Shown: positions 9,900-22,676, counted from the stretch's first letter. The stretch is DNA of 64,000 bases from Paguma larvata (GCA_030068075.1 CM057827.1:70012500-70076499); one strand, 5' to 3'. Notes: generated from the sequence alone by a model not told the origin. Numbers and translations are program-made.

Positions 9900-10365
9900 T
9901 TTTTTTAATTTAAATTTTAGTTAAAAAATTTTTTTGTTAACATACAGTGCAATATTGGTTTCAGGAGAAGAATTCAGTGATTCATCACTTACAATACCCA
10001 GTGCTCATCCCAACAAGTGCCCTCCTTAGTACTCATTACCCATCCAGCCCATCTCCAACCCCCCTCCCTCTGTCAGCCCATAGTTTGTCCTCTATCACTA
10101 AGAGCCTCTTGTGGCTTCCCCCTCTTCTCTCCCCACCCCTTTCCCTATGTTCATCTGTTTTGTTTCTTAAATTCCACATATGAGTGAAATCCTATATTTG
10201 TCTTTCTTTCTCAGACTGACTTATTTCACTTAGCATCATACACTCTAGCTCCATCCACATCACTGCAAATGGCAAGATTTCATTCTTTTCGATTGCCGAG
10301 TAATATTCCATTGTGTATATATGCATACTATTTCTTTATCCATTCATCAGATTTAACATTTCTGT
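9900..10365 (-). repeat. L1 LINE 3' end (carnivore type)
   Basis: Read on the minus strand this contains 'atacacaatggaatattact', 'tgccatttgcagtgatgtgg' and 'actcatatgtggaatttaag', the typical end of L1 ORF2 and 3' UTR in carnivores. It is a short 5'-truncated fragment with no usable ORF. Confidence 0.75.
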
Positions 10366-10849
10366 TTAATAATAAACTACAATTGTATTGGAAATTCATC
10401 TCTCAATGAGAAGAATGGATAGTCCTTGAGGCTTTGATTAAAGGAGGCTTTGAGGATACTAAAAATTTTAATTTGCTTCTATGTTTTAGCTCCCTGGAGG
10501 TCATACAGGTTCTGGGTGAGAGGGGTGGCATCGCTGGGGTGAAGTGACAGAAGGGGAATGAGGAGGGCCGGCGGGAAGGGAGATAGGTATGATAGTTTCA
10601 CATCAGGCAGATCAGAGGAAAGAGAATGCGTGTGGGCCGAGCCGCTAGATAAATCTACTCTTTTAAAACCACCTGTTTTGCTGTGAAAGAGGAATCCCTT
10701 TTACCCCTTGCTGTGTCTTTGAGAAACCCTGGAGGTGTGTATGCTGGTTTGAAAATTGCATTAGGGATAATGACATGTCATAAAGAAAGGTAGATCGGAG
10801 CTGGGTGTGGACCCCAACCACCTCCCCTACTGACCATAAACCATGGGCT

Positions 10850-11000
10850 TGCTCTGTCCCACCCTAAAGAAATTTTTGGCAATCTCTTCTATCTGGGGCA
10901 GGTTGCCTGACCTCTTCACATTGCCATTTCCTCGCCTGTACAAAGGGTGGCTGTGAGGGTGGATGAGGTTCTGGGTGTGAAACACCAGATGGGGCCTGGC
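10850..11000 (+). repeat. MIR-like segment
   Basis: 'gcctgacctcttcacattgc' and 'catttcctcgcctgtacaaa' resemble the MIR 3' part; weakly conserved. Confidence 0.35.
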
Positions 11001-11386
11001 ATCAGTGCCCACCCGGTTCTCTCTGGCTCTGAGCTACTTCTTCTCATAGACCAGCCCAGCTCCAAGGTCAGCCCCAGGACAAAGCTGATGTGGGTGTTCC
11101 AGGCTCTAATCTAAAATGTGCTTACTTCCTGTATCTCAATTTCCATTTGCTGGAAGTTTCTGAGTTCAGTGAGGGAGTTGCTGTTGCAGAGCACGGTTAA
11201 CAAATGATTTTGGTATTTCTCTTCATCTTGTGTGTGGGGGGGTATCAAAGGGGTGTTTTCTCCCACAGAGAAGCATATCTGAAGGTTTTGTGGATAATAC
11301 TTTCTTGAAGTGAGAGGATAAAAGGCCTCAAGCAGGAAGAAGAGAGAGTGAGACAGACAGACACTGAGCCAGGTTCCCACAGAGAA

Positions 11387-11392
11387 TTTATT
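11387..11392 (-). terminator. DCAF11 polyadenylation signal
   Basis: TTTATT (AATAAA on the minus strand) lies about 700 bp past the DCAF11 stop at 12089-12091, which implies a 3' UTR of roughly 0.7 kb at 11370-12088. Confidence 0.65.
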
Positions 11393-12088
11393 GAGGGAGC
11401 CAAAGCCAGTGAGAGGACGAAGGAGTCCTACTTCAACATCCCTCCTTGAAGCTGCTGGCCTCCAGCAGGATGGAAGTCTGGGAAGGGAGGGCCTACCCTG
11501 TGTGGGGCCACATGGAGCCTCTCACACCACAACCTGTCCCACCCCAAAGACCCAGACACAGAGAGAGAAGACATAATTCCCACCCCGGAGGGTGCTGATG
11601 ACACGCCTTCCTCATCCCACCCTCCTCTAAACGGCTGGAGCCCTCGCCTCCGGGACCTCTGGAAGAATGGCCAGGATGCCTGGCCCTCGGATTGGCCAGT
11701 CTACTCCTCAACATGAAGGCCAGGGCAACGGGCCTGGCTGACAGCTCAGTTCAGACCTGGCCCCAGGCATCTACTCTAGGAGCTAACACTTAACATCCAA
11801 ACATGATTAAAAACACTCAGGACAGTTCTGCTGACAAAGGCCACACCCCAGATAATGGCAGTCCTGCCGAACCCTGGCCAGAGATAGACACCCGAGCCAC
11901 TGGGTGTGAGCACAGGAGGAGACTACTCTGCCCCTTGGGGAGAATCTTCCAGGGCTCAACTAGGGCCCCAAAGCCTGGGCTTGTGCTTCTCCCCATTCAA
12001 TGCCAGGGATTCCCCCACAGACCTCCCAGAAGGGAGGAGGCGGAGAGCTTGTAAGAGGCTCACCGGTGAATGGGGCTGGAGATCAGGT

Positions 12089-15000
12089 CTACTGGGGCGA
12101 GGAGAAGGCTGCAGAGGGGTGGGGCACTGGGGCAGGGGTGCTGGGGTGCTCCTCAGATTCTGGCATGTCGTCCTGGAAGTACTCGGCCTGGCGGTACTGC
12201 CAGAGACGCAGGTTCCCGTCCCACTGCAGGGCAGAAGGTGGCAAGTAGTCAGGGGGTGCTGCCCACCCCAGGTCCCGGCCTCAGATGGGTACCGGCCCCC
12301 CAACCCCTGCCACCTCACCGAACTGCTGACAATCTTTTCCTCGAAGGGGTGCCAGCTGACGTCACGCACACAGGCCTTGTGGTTGGTCAGCTTCTTCACG
12401 ATGTGGCCGCTGAGGAGGTCGTACACTGTCCAGGGAAGGCCAGAGTGGAGACGGGCTGCCAGAGCCCCTTCTAAAAGCACCCCTCACACTTCCTGAGCTG
12501 TACTGCTTGCCCGCCTCTTGGGCAATTTTCCCACTTTCGCAGGGGAGCAAAGCCCATACCAGAGGATGATGTAATTTCTTTTTCTGTTCCCTTTCCCCTA
12601 CCTCACCTTGAGTGTAAGGCCTGGCAGAGATGGGTACCTCTCCCTGGCCCTTAGCTAAATTTCACAGGGTCAACAGTTAAGAAAATGCAACGGGTTTCTA
12701 TGAAACCCACAAGATATGGAAGGCACAACGAAAGTGAACAATGGGCTGTCTGCACAGACATCTGAGTCTGCTCTTCGTCTTCTGGATAGGGGTGCGTCTT
12801 TCTTTCCAAGTGGGCCTCTGAGTGCCTCCCAAGGGATGGCACCGTCTTAGGCTCCTCATAGCCGTACGTGCGTTTGTATCTTTTGTATACTCTTTCTGCT
12901 TTAATGGCTGCACATCCTTTACTACGAGCTTGTCTTTTTGTGTCATCTTATTTGTTCCGCCCCACCCCCCAACACTTTTCATCTGCAATCTCTTTCTTCC
13001 CTTGACAGGCTAAAAAACAGAACTGAGTATATATTTGGCAATCTATTATTATATTTACTGACTAGAAGTGTATGTTCCTTTTTTAAAAATTTTTAATTTT
13101 TTAAATGTTTATTTATTTTGAGAGAGAAACAGAATGTGAGTGGGGAGGGGTAGAGAGAGAGGGAGACAGAATCTGAAGCAGGCTCCAGGCTCTGAGCTGT
13201 CAGCACAGAGCCCGACGCAGGGCTCGAACTCACAAACCGTGAGATCATGACCTGAGCCGAAGTTGGATGCTTAACCAACTGAACCATCCCGGCGCCCCTA
13301 TGTTCCTTTTCTTAATTTAAAATGTTAGGATGTCTGGGTGGCTCAGTCGGTTAAGTGTCCAACTTTCGATTTTGGCTCAGGTCAGGATCCCAGGACCATG
13401 GGATTGAGCCCACCTCTGGCTCACGCTGGCTGAGCGTGGATTCTGCTTGAGATACTCTTTCTCCCTCTCCCTCTGCCCCTCCCACACTTGTACTCTCTCT
13501 ATAAAACAAAAGTGCTAATGAATACAAGGTTTTCTACTTCTCTAAGCCTAATGTGCTCCAAGCTAAATTAAATCTCACTTATAGTCCCCATTAAGACATT
13601 TAAGTAACCAGACGGTTACTGGTGATTACAGTGAAATGCCAGAGAAACATTCCTGCCTTTCCCGCGACCCCCTGTTCTGACACAATCCTTACCCACGACT
13701 TTGCCAGTAGAGCAGCCGCTGTAGATGAACTGCTGCCCGGTGCTATGGGTGGGGGAGAATCGGCAGCGGATAAGGGTGTGCAGCACCCCATGGCCCCGGT
13801 AGGTCATCAAGGAGCTGTCTCCTGGGAGCTTCAGTTTCCGCCAGGCTGGGCAGGGATGCGAGGAGAGCCCTAGGTTAGGGGGTCCGGATTCTCCTGTATC
13901 ATCAGTCCTTAGCGAAGACTGATGCTCACAGCTGACTGCCTTTCCGACCCCCAACCGGTGGCTCCTTCCCCACCTAATACCAATACGGCTCAGCGTGCTG
14001 GTTGTGAAGATACTGAAATACTTTTGTATTGGTTGTTCCTGAGTGAGCCCCAACCCCAGCCCTGGGAACCCCCGACTCTCCACACAGCTCAGCAAACAAA
14101 GACTTCATGCTTAGCAAGAGGAAGCATGGGGGAGAGCCCCAGGCTGCAGTCACATCCACTGGGCCAGGCCTTACCAGGGGTTAATTCTTTTAACTATCAC
14201 CCCTGACTCTCTATTCTCCAGGTCTCAGGTTCTACCTTTCACTCTCACCTTTTTTGGGGACCTGCTGCCAGCGGTAGTCCCAGTTTTGCTGTGTGGCGGC
14301 CTGCCGTGAGGCTTCCATACCTTCCCGACTAGAAAAGCGTCGGATATCCCAGAGCTTGATGGTCTGGTCTTTGGAGTTGGAGATGAGATACCGGGCATCA
14401 CCCTGTGAATCCCCAGAAGGATAAACAAGGTGTCAGCGTGTGCAAACATCAGGGTCTTTGCAGGCCGGCTCTGCTTTTCCAGGTGAGGGGGAAGAATGTC
14501 AGTCCTTTGACTTAGCTTGCCTCTTTCTTCATCCAGGTGAGCTCGCCATAGGTACTCTACCACAGGCCCCGCCCCCTGGCTAGCTTTCCCCTTCTTTGTC
14601 CAGGGACTGGCTGGGCCTCCTATCCTATCCTGGATTAATTGTCTTTTTTCCTTCCGCAGAAAGCCCTGTCCTGCATCTTGAGGACTGGGGAATACAGACG
14701 GAGCTCATGTTTCTTGGCTTAAGCCCCTTCCCTAAACTCCAGCTCTTGCAAACCTGAGCCAGTAAGGAGCCTGGTGAGTTTCCACGCCAGTCCACTTGGA
14801 CATGCTCCTGGACACCTGTAACCTGGCCGTGCGGTTCTGCTTCCCTGCCCACCTTGCTGTCAATGAAGGTGATGCCGTCCTGGTGTCCAGCCAGTGCACC
14901 CACAGGCTTAGGGTCATCCTCCCGCATGGTGCGTCGATCCCACACTTTGCAGATGGCGTCGTCGCCCCCAGAGAACAGGATTTGGGAGCTTATGTCAGCA

Positions 15001-17639
15001 AAGGCCACTGCATTCACATCATCCTCGTGGGACTCAATCTAGGGAAGAAGAAAGCCAGAACGCCTGGGACCTCTTTCTAGGTCTTCTAATAAGCCAAAGA
15101 CCAGGAGGCAGAGGCTCTAAGTCTCAGGAATAATACCTGAAGGGTGCGCCGGTTCTGTTCTCGATCAAAGACATATAGGCAGCCATCATTGGCCCTGAAA
15201 GGGAAGGAATAAAGAATTTCCTGGAGCCAGAACTGAGAGGACCTATGCTATGTATGTTCTACAAAGTCCCTGTTGCAAAGTCCTGCTGAGGGGAAGCCCT
15301 GGTCTCTTCTTACACAGGAGGTGGGAAAAAGTTAGCTGTGTTTTTGCAAGGAGGTTTGAGAGGTCCCATCTCATGCTTGGGAAATAGTGAGCAAGAGGTG
15401 AAGCAACTCGCAAACCTTGACTTTAGAGAAGGGGTGGTTGTTCTCCACAGCGGTGTCCGGTACAGTCTCTGCAAAAGCAGAGCTGGTCTCTGGGAGAACG
15501 CTTGTCTCACTAATTGAGGACTGCATCCCCTACAAATACTCACCCTCCTAACACTTCCCGTCCATCTGAGGAGACAGCGATGGAAAAGACAGCAAAGCGA
15601 CGTTCATCTGGCCTGAAAAGAGCATAGAAGGAGCTGGGCTAAGTGGATTTCCCGTGCCTTTGTCGATCTGCACAGAATATGACGAGGATTGGAAGGCACG
15701 CTTCTAAGGGGAAAAAGAAGTCCTGCTAACGCGTGCCAGAAGGTGGATGACCTCAGTGAGGACGCGGAAATAATCCCACAACCATCTGTTTTACCCTGGT
15801 CCTCTGGCTGACAAGGATGGGCGCTTCCCTCCCAGGAATCCGCACAGAGACACTTGCAACCAGTGTACTTTCTCCCTCTAAGCAGGAGTTCCAGTTCAGG
15901 AGGTTTGCTCCTGGAGAGCCTTCCTTGAGAAGTTTCTGATGAGTCTGCCCAAGGAGGGAAGCCAGTACCTTAGATCCAGGGCAGTGTGTGTGTCTCCCTC
16001 CCCGTAGATGTTGCAGATATGAACTAAGAAAGGCAAGAGAAACAAGAATCTTTCAGATCTGGGGGGAAGGAGGGTGGGAGTGAAGCTAGGCAGGAGATGG
16101 AACAAAGGGCAGGGATGTCAGACCCTGGGAGTGATCTTCCCAGGAGAAGGGGTAGAGCCCTGGCACAATGGACGTGGGCATTCGGAGTCCAGCCCAGGCC
16201 TGGAGAGCCAGTGGGAGTCTGGGGCATACTCACTGTAATCAGACCAGCTGGAATACAGGAAGTGGTTCCCATCAGGGGTGAAGGCCACATCCAGGACACT
16301 CCAGCCTACGTCCCGGGCCTTGATGCTCTTGAATTTATGAAAGCGGCCATACCGGCAGTCATACAGTCGGATCGTCTGGTCTGGGTAAGTGGGGATCAGG
16401 CAGAATTAGGAAACCCCCTTCTTGCATCCTCTCTAGAGCTGACCTCTCTTTCTCTGTACCTCTGTGGAATCTTCCCTTGATCGTGGGAAATGCGTTCTGG
16501 CTAAGCATCCTAACCCTGGGTCAGCATTCCCTTGGTCTAGGGCTTTCTAGCCTCAGTCATGGGGTATGTTCCTTGTTCCGGGCAGTTCGTAGGACCAGGG
16601 ACTGGTACCTTGGCAAGCAGACATGAAGATCTGACCATCTTTGCTGTAGATGCCGCAGAAAGCTTTCTGAGAGTAGGTATCAGTGAAACCCAGATCGTTG
16701 GGCAAGAAGCTGGGGAGGCAGAGGGAAAACGAAGGTAAAGGGAGCTGAGGATGAGGTCTGTTCTGGTTAGCAGAATCCTAACACAGCTGGGTGTGAGTAC
16801 GAGGGCAGGCTTCCCTTTTGGCTTGGGGTACAATCCCTGTTCTTTCATTCATTCGTTTGTCCTCTCGGTTCCTACACTTTTCCAGTTTGTTTATACTCAA
16901 ACTTTGACCCCAGTTAACTTCACTTTAATATCCTTGAACATCCTTTAATACCTGTTCCTTCAAAGTTTAGGGAATAAAACCTATCTGGCCCTTAGAGTCT
17001 CTCCACCAAGCCCCATACTCACTGAGACATCATTCGAGACCGTTCTCCAAGGGAGAAGCTTCCCCGGTGGCAGAGGCCCCGTTCTCTCTAAAGGAAGGGA
17101 TTGGGGAATATTGCTAGCACAAATAGAGGGCCACTTCAGCCACACCAAGCCCCCTCCTCCAAAGATATTGTTCTTGCTACAGAAACGGACACCACACACA
17201 CTAGCGTGTCCCACCAAACGCCGATGCAGGCTGGCTAAGAAGTCTCAGCTCCAGCACTTGAGGCTTCCTTGGAAAGTTTATTTCCCTCTTCTCTGGGGCA
17301 GGCAGAGCTTCTGGCTACCTCAGGAGGCCTGCTGCCAGTCTGGCTGGAGGTGGAGAGGCCTACCTGGTGCAGCATTTGAGGAAAGCTGTGCTCCCGGGCT
17401 GCCCGCCTAAGCCCCAGTCGCCCTGTGGCCAATTCCACCTGCGTCTTGATCTCATTGCATTCCAGCTCCCGGGTGTCAGGAGTTGCATCCACTGTGAGTA
17501 TACCAAGGAGAAGGTTCTAGTCTTCCAGCCCCAGAACTGTGCTCCAGCCCACTCAGTGTGGCCGAATATGCTAGGGCTGTAAAGACTCCCTCCTTCCCTG
17601 AGTTACCGCGTCTTATTTCAGTTTAACATATGTTTTTGC

Positions 17640-17672
<33 letters not shown>

Positions 17673-19131
17673 AGGATTTTCTAATGAAAGTCTTCCAATG
17701 TTAGGGTCTCAGTATGCCTTTCCTCTTACCGGGTGGGTTGTATCGGTCCCCAAGACGGCCATCCCAGGCACTGTCATGCTCTTCCTCCGAGTCCGAGAGG
17801 GCCTGGATGAGTTGTAAATTTGCCGCACCTCCTCCCTGCACCAACCTCACTTGGCCTCTGTGGAGAGATGCCCGTGATAAAAGGGAGGACCCCTTCCCCA
17901 AAGCAACCAAATTCAGAGTCAATGGCTATCCACCTGCTACTCAAACCCTATCCTGTCCCCGTTTTTTTTTTTTTTTTTAATGTTTATTTATTTTTGAGAG
18001 ACATAGAGGCACAGCGTGAACAGGGGAAGGGCAGAGAGAGAGGGAGACACAGAATCCGAAGCAGGCTCCAGGCTCTGAGCCATCAGCACAGAGTCCGACG
18101 CGGGGCTCGAACTCACAGACCGCAAGATCATGACCTGAGCTGAAGTCGGCCGCCCAACCGACTGAGCCACCCAGGCGCCCCCCGTTTTGAAGTTTGAGGC
18201 TGACTAGACCTTGGTTGTTATTTTCAGTCTCCTATAAGACACAGTAGGACGCGAACCTTCACGCTTACGGCAGGAGCAGAGAACCCCAACATTCCAGGGA
18301 CGCTGACAGACCTACTAAGTTGACTTCCTAGAGAGCTACAAATTTGAAGAGCATTTCCTTCTGCGCCTCTTGCCCGAGGAGCCCAGCATAGAACTAAAGG
18401 GATCCCCGGGTTTGTCTTCTTCCCGAGGAGCCATAGCTAAAAAACCAAGCCACTGGCAAACCTTTTCAGTCAGGTTCTGGTGGTCGTTTTCCTCAAAGCA
18501 TTCTTTCCTCAAGAACAGGGTTAGAGGTTCCTCAAGAACAAGGTTAATTTAAACTTGTTTTTCAAGTAAGTCCACATGGCCTCATATCGCATGTCAATAA
18601 CTTCACTCAAGTTCAACACCCACCTCCCCAGCTCTTCTCCTCACCCTTCACAGCACTCCTTTTCCACCAGCGCCCCATTTTTATTTTCTTTTTTACTTAC
18701 TTGGAAAATAGATTATATTTGCGTAGTCACAGCTAGAGAGGCTCCCGTCAACAGTTCCCTCAAACGCAAAAAGAGTTTGTCTTCTTAACCCTCCCTCATT
18801 AAGAACTACTCTTACTGGGTATCCCGACGAGTGCCATGAGTGTCCAGTAGGGAAGCTCAAACAGAACAGCTGGTCTAGGCTAATCCCAGTCCCTATCTTC
18901 TTTAACTTCACTGCCTGGAGTTGGGATCAAGGGACTGTGGTGGTCCCTGGTGGGGACACATCAGAGGGTAAGTTACCTGCGGAGGAGATAGGCCAGTACC
19001 TGGGCCAGATCCACATCTTCATCCTCCTCTTCCTCTTCCTCACTCCGACGCAGGCTAGCTCCTCTCCGGGGCAAGCCCTCGGAGGGGTCTCCGGACCCAG
19101 TTCCTGCACTGCTGCTGTTCCGTGATCCCAT
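12089..19131 (-). CDS. DCAF11: DCAF11, DDB1- and CUL4-associated factor 11 (WDR23)
   Basis: Fourteen coding exons (high to low): 18977-19131, 17730-17857, 17364-17491, 17023-17087, 16609-16709, 16234-16380, 15969-16023, 15544-15612, 15137-15194, 14853-15038, 14249-14402, 13693-13845, 12319-12425, 12089-12233 trimmed to 12223. The 1641 nt give 546 aa, the mammalian length. The N-terminus is Ser/Gly-rich with an acidic run (SEEEEEEDEDVD), followed by a seven-bladed WD40 propeller. Clear blades carry SKDQTIKLWDIRR and DDAICKVWDRRTM, whose W-D-x-R ends are DWD-box signatures for DDB1 binding. DCAF11 is a substrate receptor of CRL4 ubiquitin ligases; known WDR23 substrates include NRF2 and SLBP. 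All introns are GT-AG. CAN-SINEs sit in the introns at 12426-13692 and 17858-18976. A 5' non-coding exon is likely but was not delimited. Confidence 0.97.
13081..13298 (-). repeat. CAN-SINE (minus) in a DCAF11 intron
   Basis: 'gtttatttattttgagagag' at the low end and 'tgaaccatcccggcgcccc' at the high end; sense with DCAF11. Confidence 0.85.
13329..13512 (+). repeat. CAN-SINE (plus) in a DCAF11 intron
   Basis: Head 'gtctgggtggctcagtcggt' and 3' part 'tgagcgtggattctgcttga', with a CT-rich end. The body differs from most other copies here, so it is an older or different subfamily. It lies only 30 bp from the preceding inverted SINE. Confidence 0.85.
17640..17675 (+). repeat. A-rich simple repeat in a DCAF11 intron
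   Basis: A run of about 19 A followed by (GAAA)-like sequence. Confidence 0.8.
17961..18182 (-). repeat. CAN-SINE (minus) in a DCAF11 intron, well preserved
   Basis: Long poly-T, 'aatgtttatttatttttgag', 'aggctccaggctctgagcca' and an intact head 'gactgagccacccaggcgcc'. It appears among the youngest in the window. Confidence 0.9.
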
Positions 19132-19402
19132 CTTCTGATCACAGCATCATTAGGTCCTGTGCAGGGACTCCTCCTGTCACCTCCTTGGGTTTGGTGAAAG
19201 CAAAGCCTGCTCTAGAAACACCAGGGTCTCCTGAGATAGAGCGGTAGCTATCTCTGGGAAGGCGACCCTTCCTAAGGACTGAGATCCCTTCTCTTTAGCC
19301 TGTGACAACTCCTAAGGCTTCAGGACCACAAACCTTCCCCAGTCCTGTGAAGCAGAAAAAAAAAAAATCAGAGAGTGAAGCCTTGGGAGCTACCCCGGCT
19401 CA

Positions 19403-19661
19403 CCAATGAGAATCTTTTGAAGAGAAATTTCTCAGTTTTTTACCTCAAACTCACCTATCAAAGTCCCTGGGGGTAGTGGGTGGGTGAATTCCCAGGTAAC
19501 CTCTCTGGCCGACCAATCAAAACCCCTCGCGGAAGAAAGCGCCTCATTAGCTTATCTCATGTAACCAATCAGAAGCCTTAGGGCTCTGAGACCCCCTGAC
19601 GCCCCCCTTGCCGACCAATCAGAGCTTTCCCTTGCGAAAGCCGGCAGCAGCGACAACCAAT
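19403..19661. promoter_or_regulatory. CCAAT-box (NF-Y-type) array upstream of DCAF11
   Basis: CCAAT pentamers occur at 19403, 19513, 19565, 19615 and 19657, all on the plus strand and mostly followed by TCA or TGAG. The last four are 42-52 bp apart. The array lies 270-530 bp upstream of the DCAF11 start codon and is typical of an NF-Y promoter. Confidence 0.6.
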
Positions 19662-20250
19662 GAGATTAGAATTCAGCCTAACACCCCCTCCTTCCTCGCC
19701 TCACGCCCACGTGGTGTGCCGGGGGTGTGTACGCCAAGTGGGGGAGGCAGGGAGAAGCCGAGAAGCCCCTCCCACTGAAGCTGGCGGTTACTGCCGCGCG
19801 CGAGACCACCCACCAGCCAGGAGCGGTCGCAGAACCCGCAGCGGCGCGAGGCCTTGTTTACACCGACTGCGGCCACAGCGTTGGCCAACCGCTCCTCCGT
19901 CACGCGCCTCCTTCGTCATGCATCTCCTGGCTTCCCGGCAGGAGGACTGCAGACGTCACGCGTTGCCCCTGACGGCCCCGCCCCCTTGGCCCGCTAACTG
20001 GACAGCTGAGCACAGTGATTGACAGGTGGGCGGGAGAAAGTGCGTGAAGGGTGGGAGGGGAGGAGAAAGCGCGCGACCGAGGTGGGGCGTTCACTCCTGG
20101 TTGGGAGGCGTAGTGGGGAACCCGCTCCTTCCTGATTCGGAGACAACGGAACTGGGCTTGATGGGTGAGGGGCGGGGCTTTCAAGAAATTGGTGGATCGC
20201 TACCTAGAGGTGTCTTAGCGAGGTATACCATTTCCCGTCGGCCCCTAAAA
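19660..20250. promoter_or_regulatory. CpG-rich region, probable DCAF11 promoter/first exon
   Basis: High CpG density with an ATF/CREB-type ACGTCA at 19953-19958. A first non-coding exon of DCAF11 may lie here or in the CCAAT array, but I could not fix its borders. Confidence 0.45.
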
Positions 20251-21689
20251 TTCTTTTGGCTTCGCAATTTCCAGACGATCTCTAAGGGCTTCCCTTTCTC
20301 CTTCCTCCCGACCTGGCTCCAGCCTTCCTTATTTTGCTGGCTGCAGCTTCAGTGAGCCCGGTCCTTAGGGGTGACCGGCGCTTTTGGAGTGTAATCACGT
20401 CACACAAGGGGATCTAGGCCTCCACACCCTCTCTTCCGGGTTTAGTTTCCGGAAGCCTTGTTTTGTGGGGACTACCCCTTCTAGGCCACACCTTAGTTTC
20501 TTTGGCAACTTTTTAGATGACCCCTGGCTTCCCTTCGCGGTCTTTGCAGACGCTCCCTAACACACCCGAGAGTTTCTAGGGGCCTTTCCGGTTCCGTCTG
20601 TTCCCGTTGGAAGTCTCTTGGCTCTCCGGGATTTGCAGACCTTCCCTAGACCCGCTGTCCCCAGCGTGCCTCCTCGGCTACTAGTCCAGGGAATGCGCGA
20701 GCGCCGCCTCCTACCCTTCCTCTGGGTTTATGAGTAAGCGGCTGAGTCCAAGGCCAGGACGTGCTATGTCTCGGGATCTTCGCCCAGGCTGGAGGTCGGG
20801 TGACCTAGCCGAGCCGATTGCAAAGGTCCGGGGTCCAAGCTGCACCTCGGCGCCCCCAGTCCGCGCTCTCTTGGAAGTGTTGCTAGCTCTCCCAGGGCCC
20901 CTGAAGTCAGGAGTGGGTGGGGTCAGGGGACGCCTCTCGGTCTGTGGACCGCTAGACGTAAGCTTATCGTCTCTGGTTGCTAGAGCCGGCATCTTACGCG
21001 CGTGCGTTCTGTACAGGTCCTACTCTTGGTTTAATGTTCTGCTCTCGCCAACTGAAATTCTTAATTTTTGAACAAGCACCTCGGACTTTAATCTTGCCGT
21101 GGGCTCTACTGATAATGTACTCGATTCTGCCGGTCCCCAATCTCTCGTTGTCAGCTGGCTTACTATCAGTTTTCCTGTAACATTTATTGAGACCTTAGGA
21201 TTCTGCGGTTTCTGGGCTGTCCAGCCTGGAAAATATGAAATCATTTAAAAAAGAAAAAAAAGACGACTTTCTCTGCTGTTTCTTAAATACAATTCTTCAA
21301 GTCTTATAGATTCGTTGAAGTTGTTTTCACTGTCACCACCCAAAATAAAAATTTCATTACTGCATGCCTCTCCTATTTGATCTGCTAGAAGTATTTTTCT
21401 CTGATAGTATTTAGTTCTAAAGAACCTATGAGTGGCTTGCTTTTGTTGTTTCAAATATAAATTTACAAACCTGGTTGTGTTTTTTTATTAACCTTTTTAA
21501 ATGTACCTTCTGCCAAGCAAATATGCCCATAAATTCTGTGCCATTTCCACCTTTGCACCTTCCTGAGGAGAATTATCTGGGGGAAACTTTGTTTCTGCCA
21601 GGTAGACTCCCTTCCTCGTGACCCAATGGTACCACGTACAGGAATCTAGCTGTGACCTATATGCTAAATCTAGCCTTAAGATTTATGTT

Positions 21690-22078
21690 TGGGGACCCCA
21701 GGGGGCTCAATCAGTTAAGAGTCCATACTCTTGGTACTCTTGGGGCGCCTGGGTGGCCCAGTTGGTTAAGCATTGGACTCAGGTCACGATCTCAGGGTCC
21801 GTGGGTTTGAGCCTCGAGTCTGGCTCTGTGCTGACAGTTCAGAGCCTGGAGTCGGCTTCAGATTCTGTGTCGTCTTCTCTCTCTGCCCCTCTCTCACTCA
21901 CACTGTCTCAAAAGTAAACAAACATTAAGAAAAAAAAAGAGTCAGTACTCTTTGATTTCTGCCCCCTACTTTGGGCTCTATGCTGATGTGGACACTGCTT
22001 GGGATTCTCTCTCTCCCTCTCTATCTGGCCCTCCCCTGCTCGTTCGCCCTCTCTCAAAAATAAATTTAAAAAAAGATA
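21690..22078 (+). repeat. Older CAN-SINE (plus) split by a younger SINE
   Basis: The head 'cccagggggctcaatcagtt' stops near 21738 and the body resumes at about 21941 with 'ctactttgggctctatgctg', ending in a CT run and 'aaaaataaatttaaaaaaag'. Confidence 0.75.
21742..21938 (+). repeat. Younger CAN-SINE (plus) nested in the previous SINE
   Basis: Head 'ggggcgcctgggtggcccag' to an A-rich tail. TACTCTT stands just before (21735-21741) and after (21946-21952), consistent with a target-site duplication. Confidence 0.85.
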
Positions 22079-22265
22079 CACAGCAATTAGTGATAATAGT
22101 AAAACACTGGAAACAAAATGGGCCAAATATACTACAATATGGGAGTATATTGGTTAAGCAAATTATGTTCCATGTGGCAGACAAAGAATTTTCAGGTAGT
22201 CATTGAAATGATGTTGTAGCCTTCTTTTTTTATTGCCATGGGAAATTGTGCAAGTTACATTGTTA

Positions 22266-22473
22266 AGGTTTTTTTTTTTTTAATATTTATTTTGGGAGAG
22301 TGCAAGTGGTGGGGGTGTGGGGGCAGAGAGAGGAGAGAAGATCCAAAAGTGATCTCCGTGCTGACAGGCTGACAACAGGGAGAGCCGATGTGGGGCTTGA
22401 ACCCACCAACCATGAGATCATGACCTGTGCCAAAGTCAGGTGCTCAAGTGATTGAGCCACCCAGGTGCCCCAG
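22266..22473 (-). repeat. CAN-SINE (minus)
   Basis: Poly-T, 'aatatttattttgggagagt', ending 'attgagccacccaggtgccc'. Confidence 0.85.
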
Positions 22474-22485
22474 TTGTTTTTTGTT

Positions 22486-22676
22486 GTTTTTTTTTAGGGT
22501 TTTATTATTTTTTAGAGGGGGGAGGGACAGAGAGAGAAGGAGACAAAGAATCTGGAGCAGGCTCTAGGCTCTGAGCTGTCAGCACAGAGCCCGACTCGGC
22601 GCTCAAACGCATGGACCCCGAGATCATGACCTGAGTCAAAGTTGACACTTCACCAACTGAGCCACCCAGGTGCCCT
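22486..22676 (-). repeat. CAN-SINE (minus)
   Basis: 'ggctctaggctctgagctgt' body and 'aactgagccacccaggtgcc' head, only a few bases from the preceding copy. Confidence 0.85.

Larger units (their letters stand above)
7611..11386. other. Intergenic FITM1-DCAF11: repeats, no gene seen
   Basis: The stretch holds three CAN-SINEs, a MIR, an AT-rich unassigned part near 9230-9590, a carnivore L1 3' end, and unclassified single-copy DNA at 10380-11380. No conserved coding frame is recognised. Confidence 0.6.

Noticed and set aside
11906..12496. 196-aa plus-strand ORF
   Set aside because: Antisense shadow of the last DCAF11 exons and 3' UTR.
20711..21071. ORFs on both strands in GC-rich DNA upstream of DCAF11
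   Set aside because: Overlapping frames on opposite strands with no recognisable product; at most a non-coding transcript.
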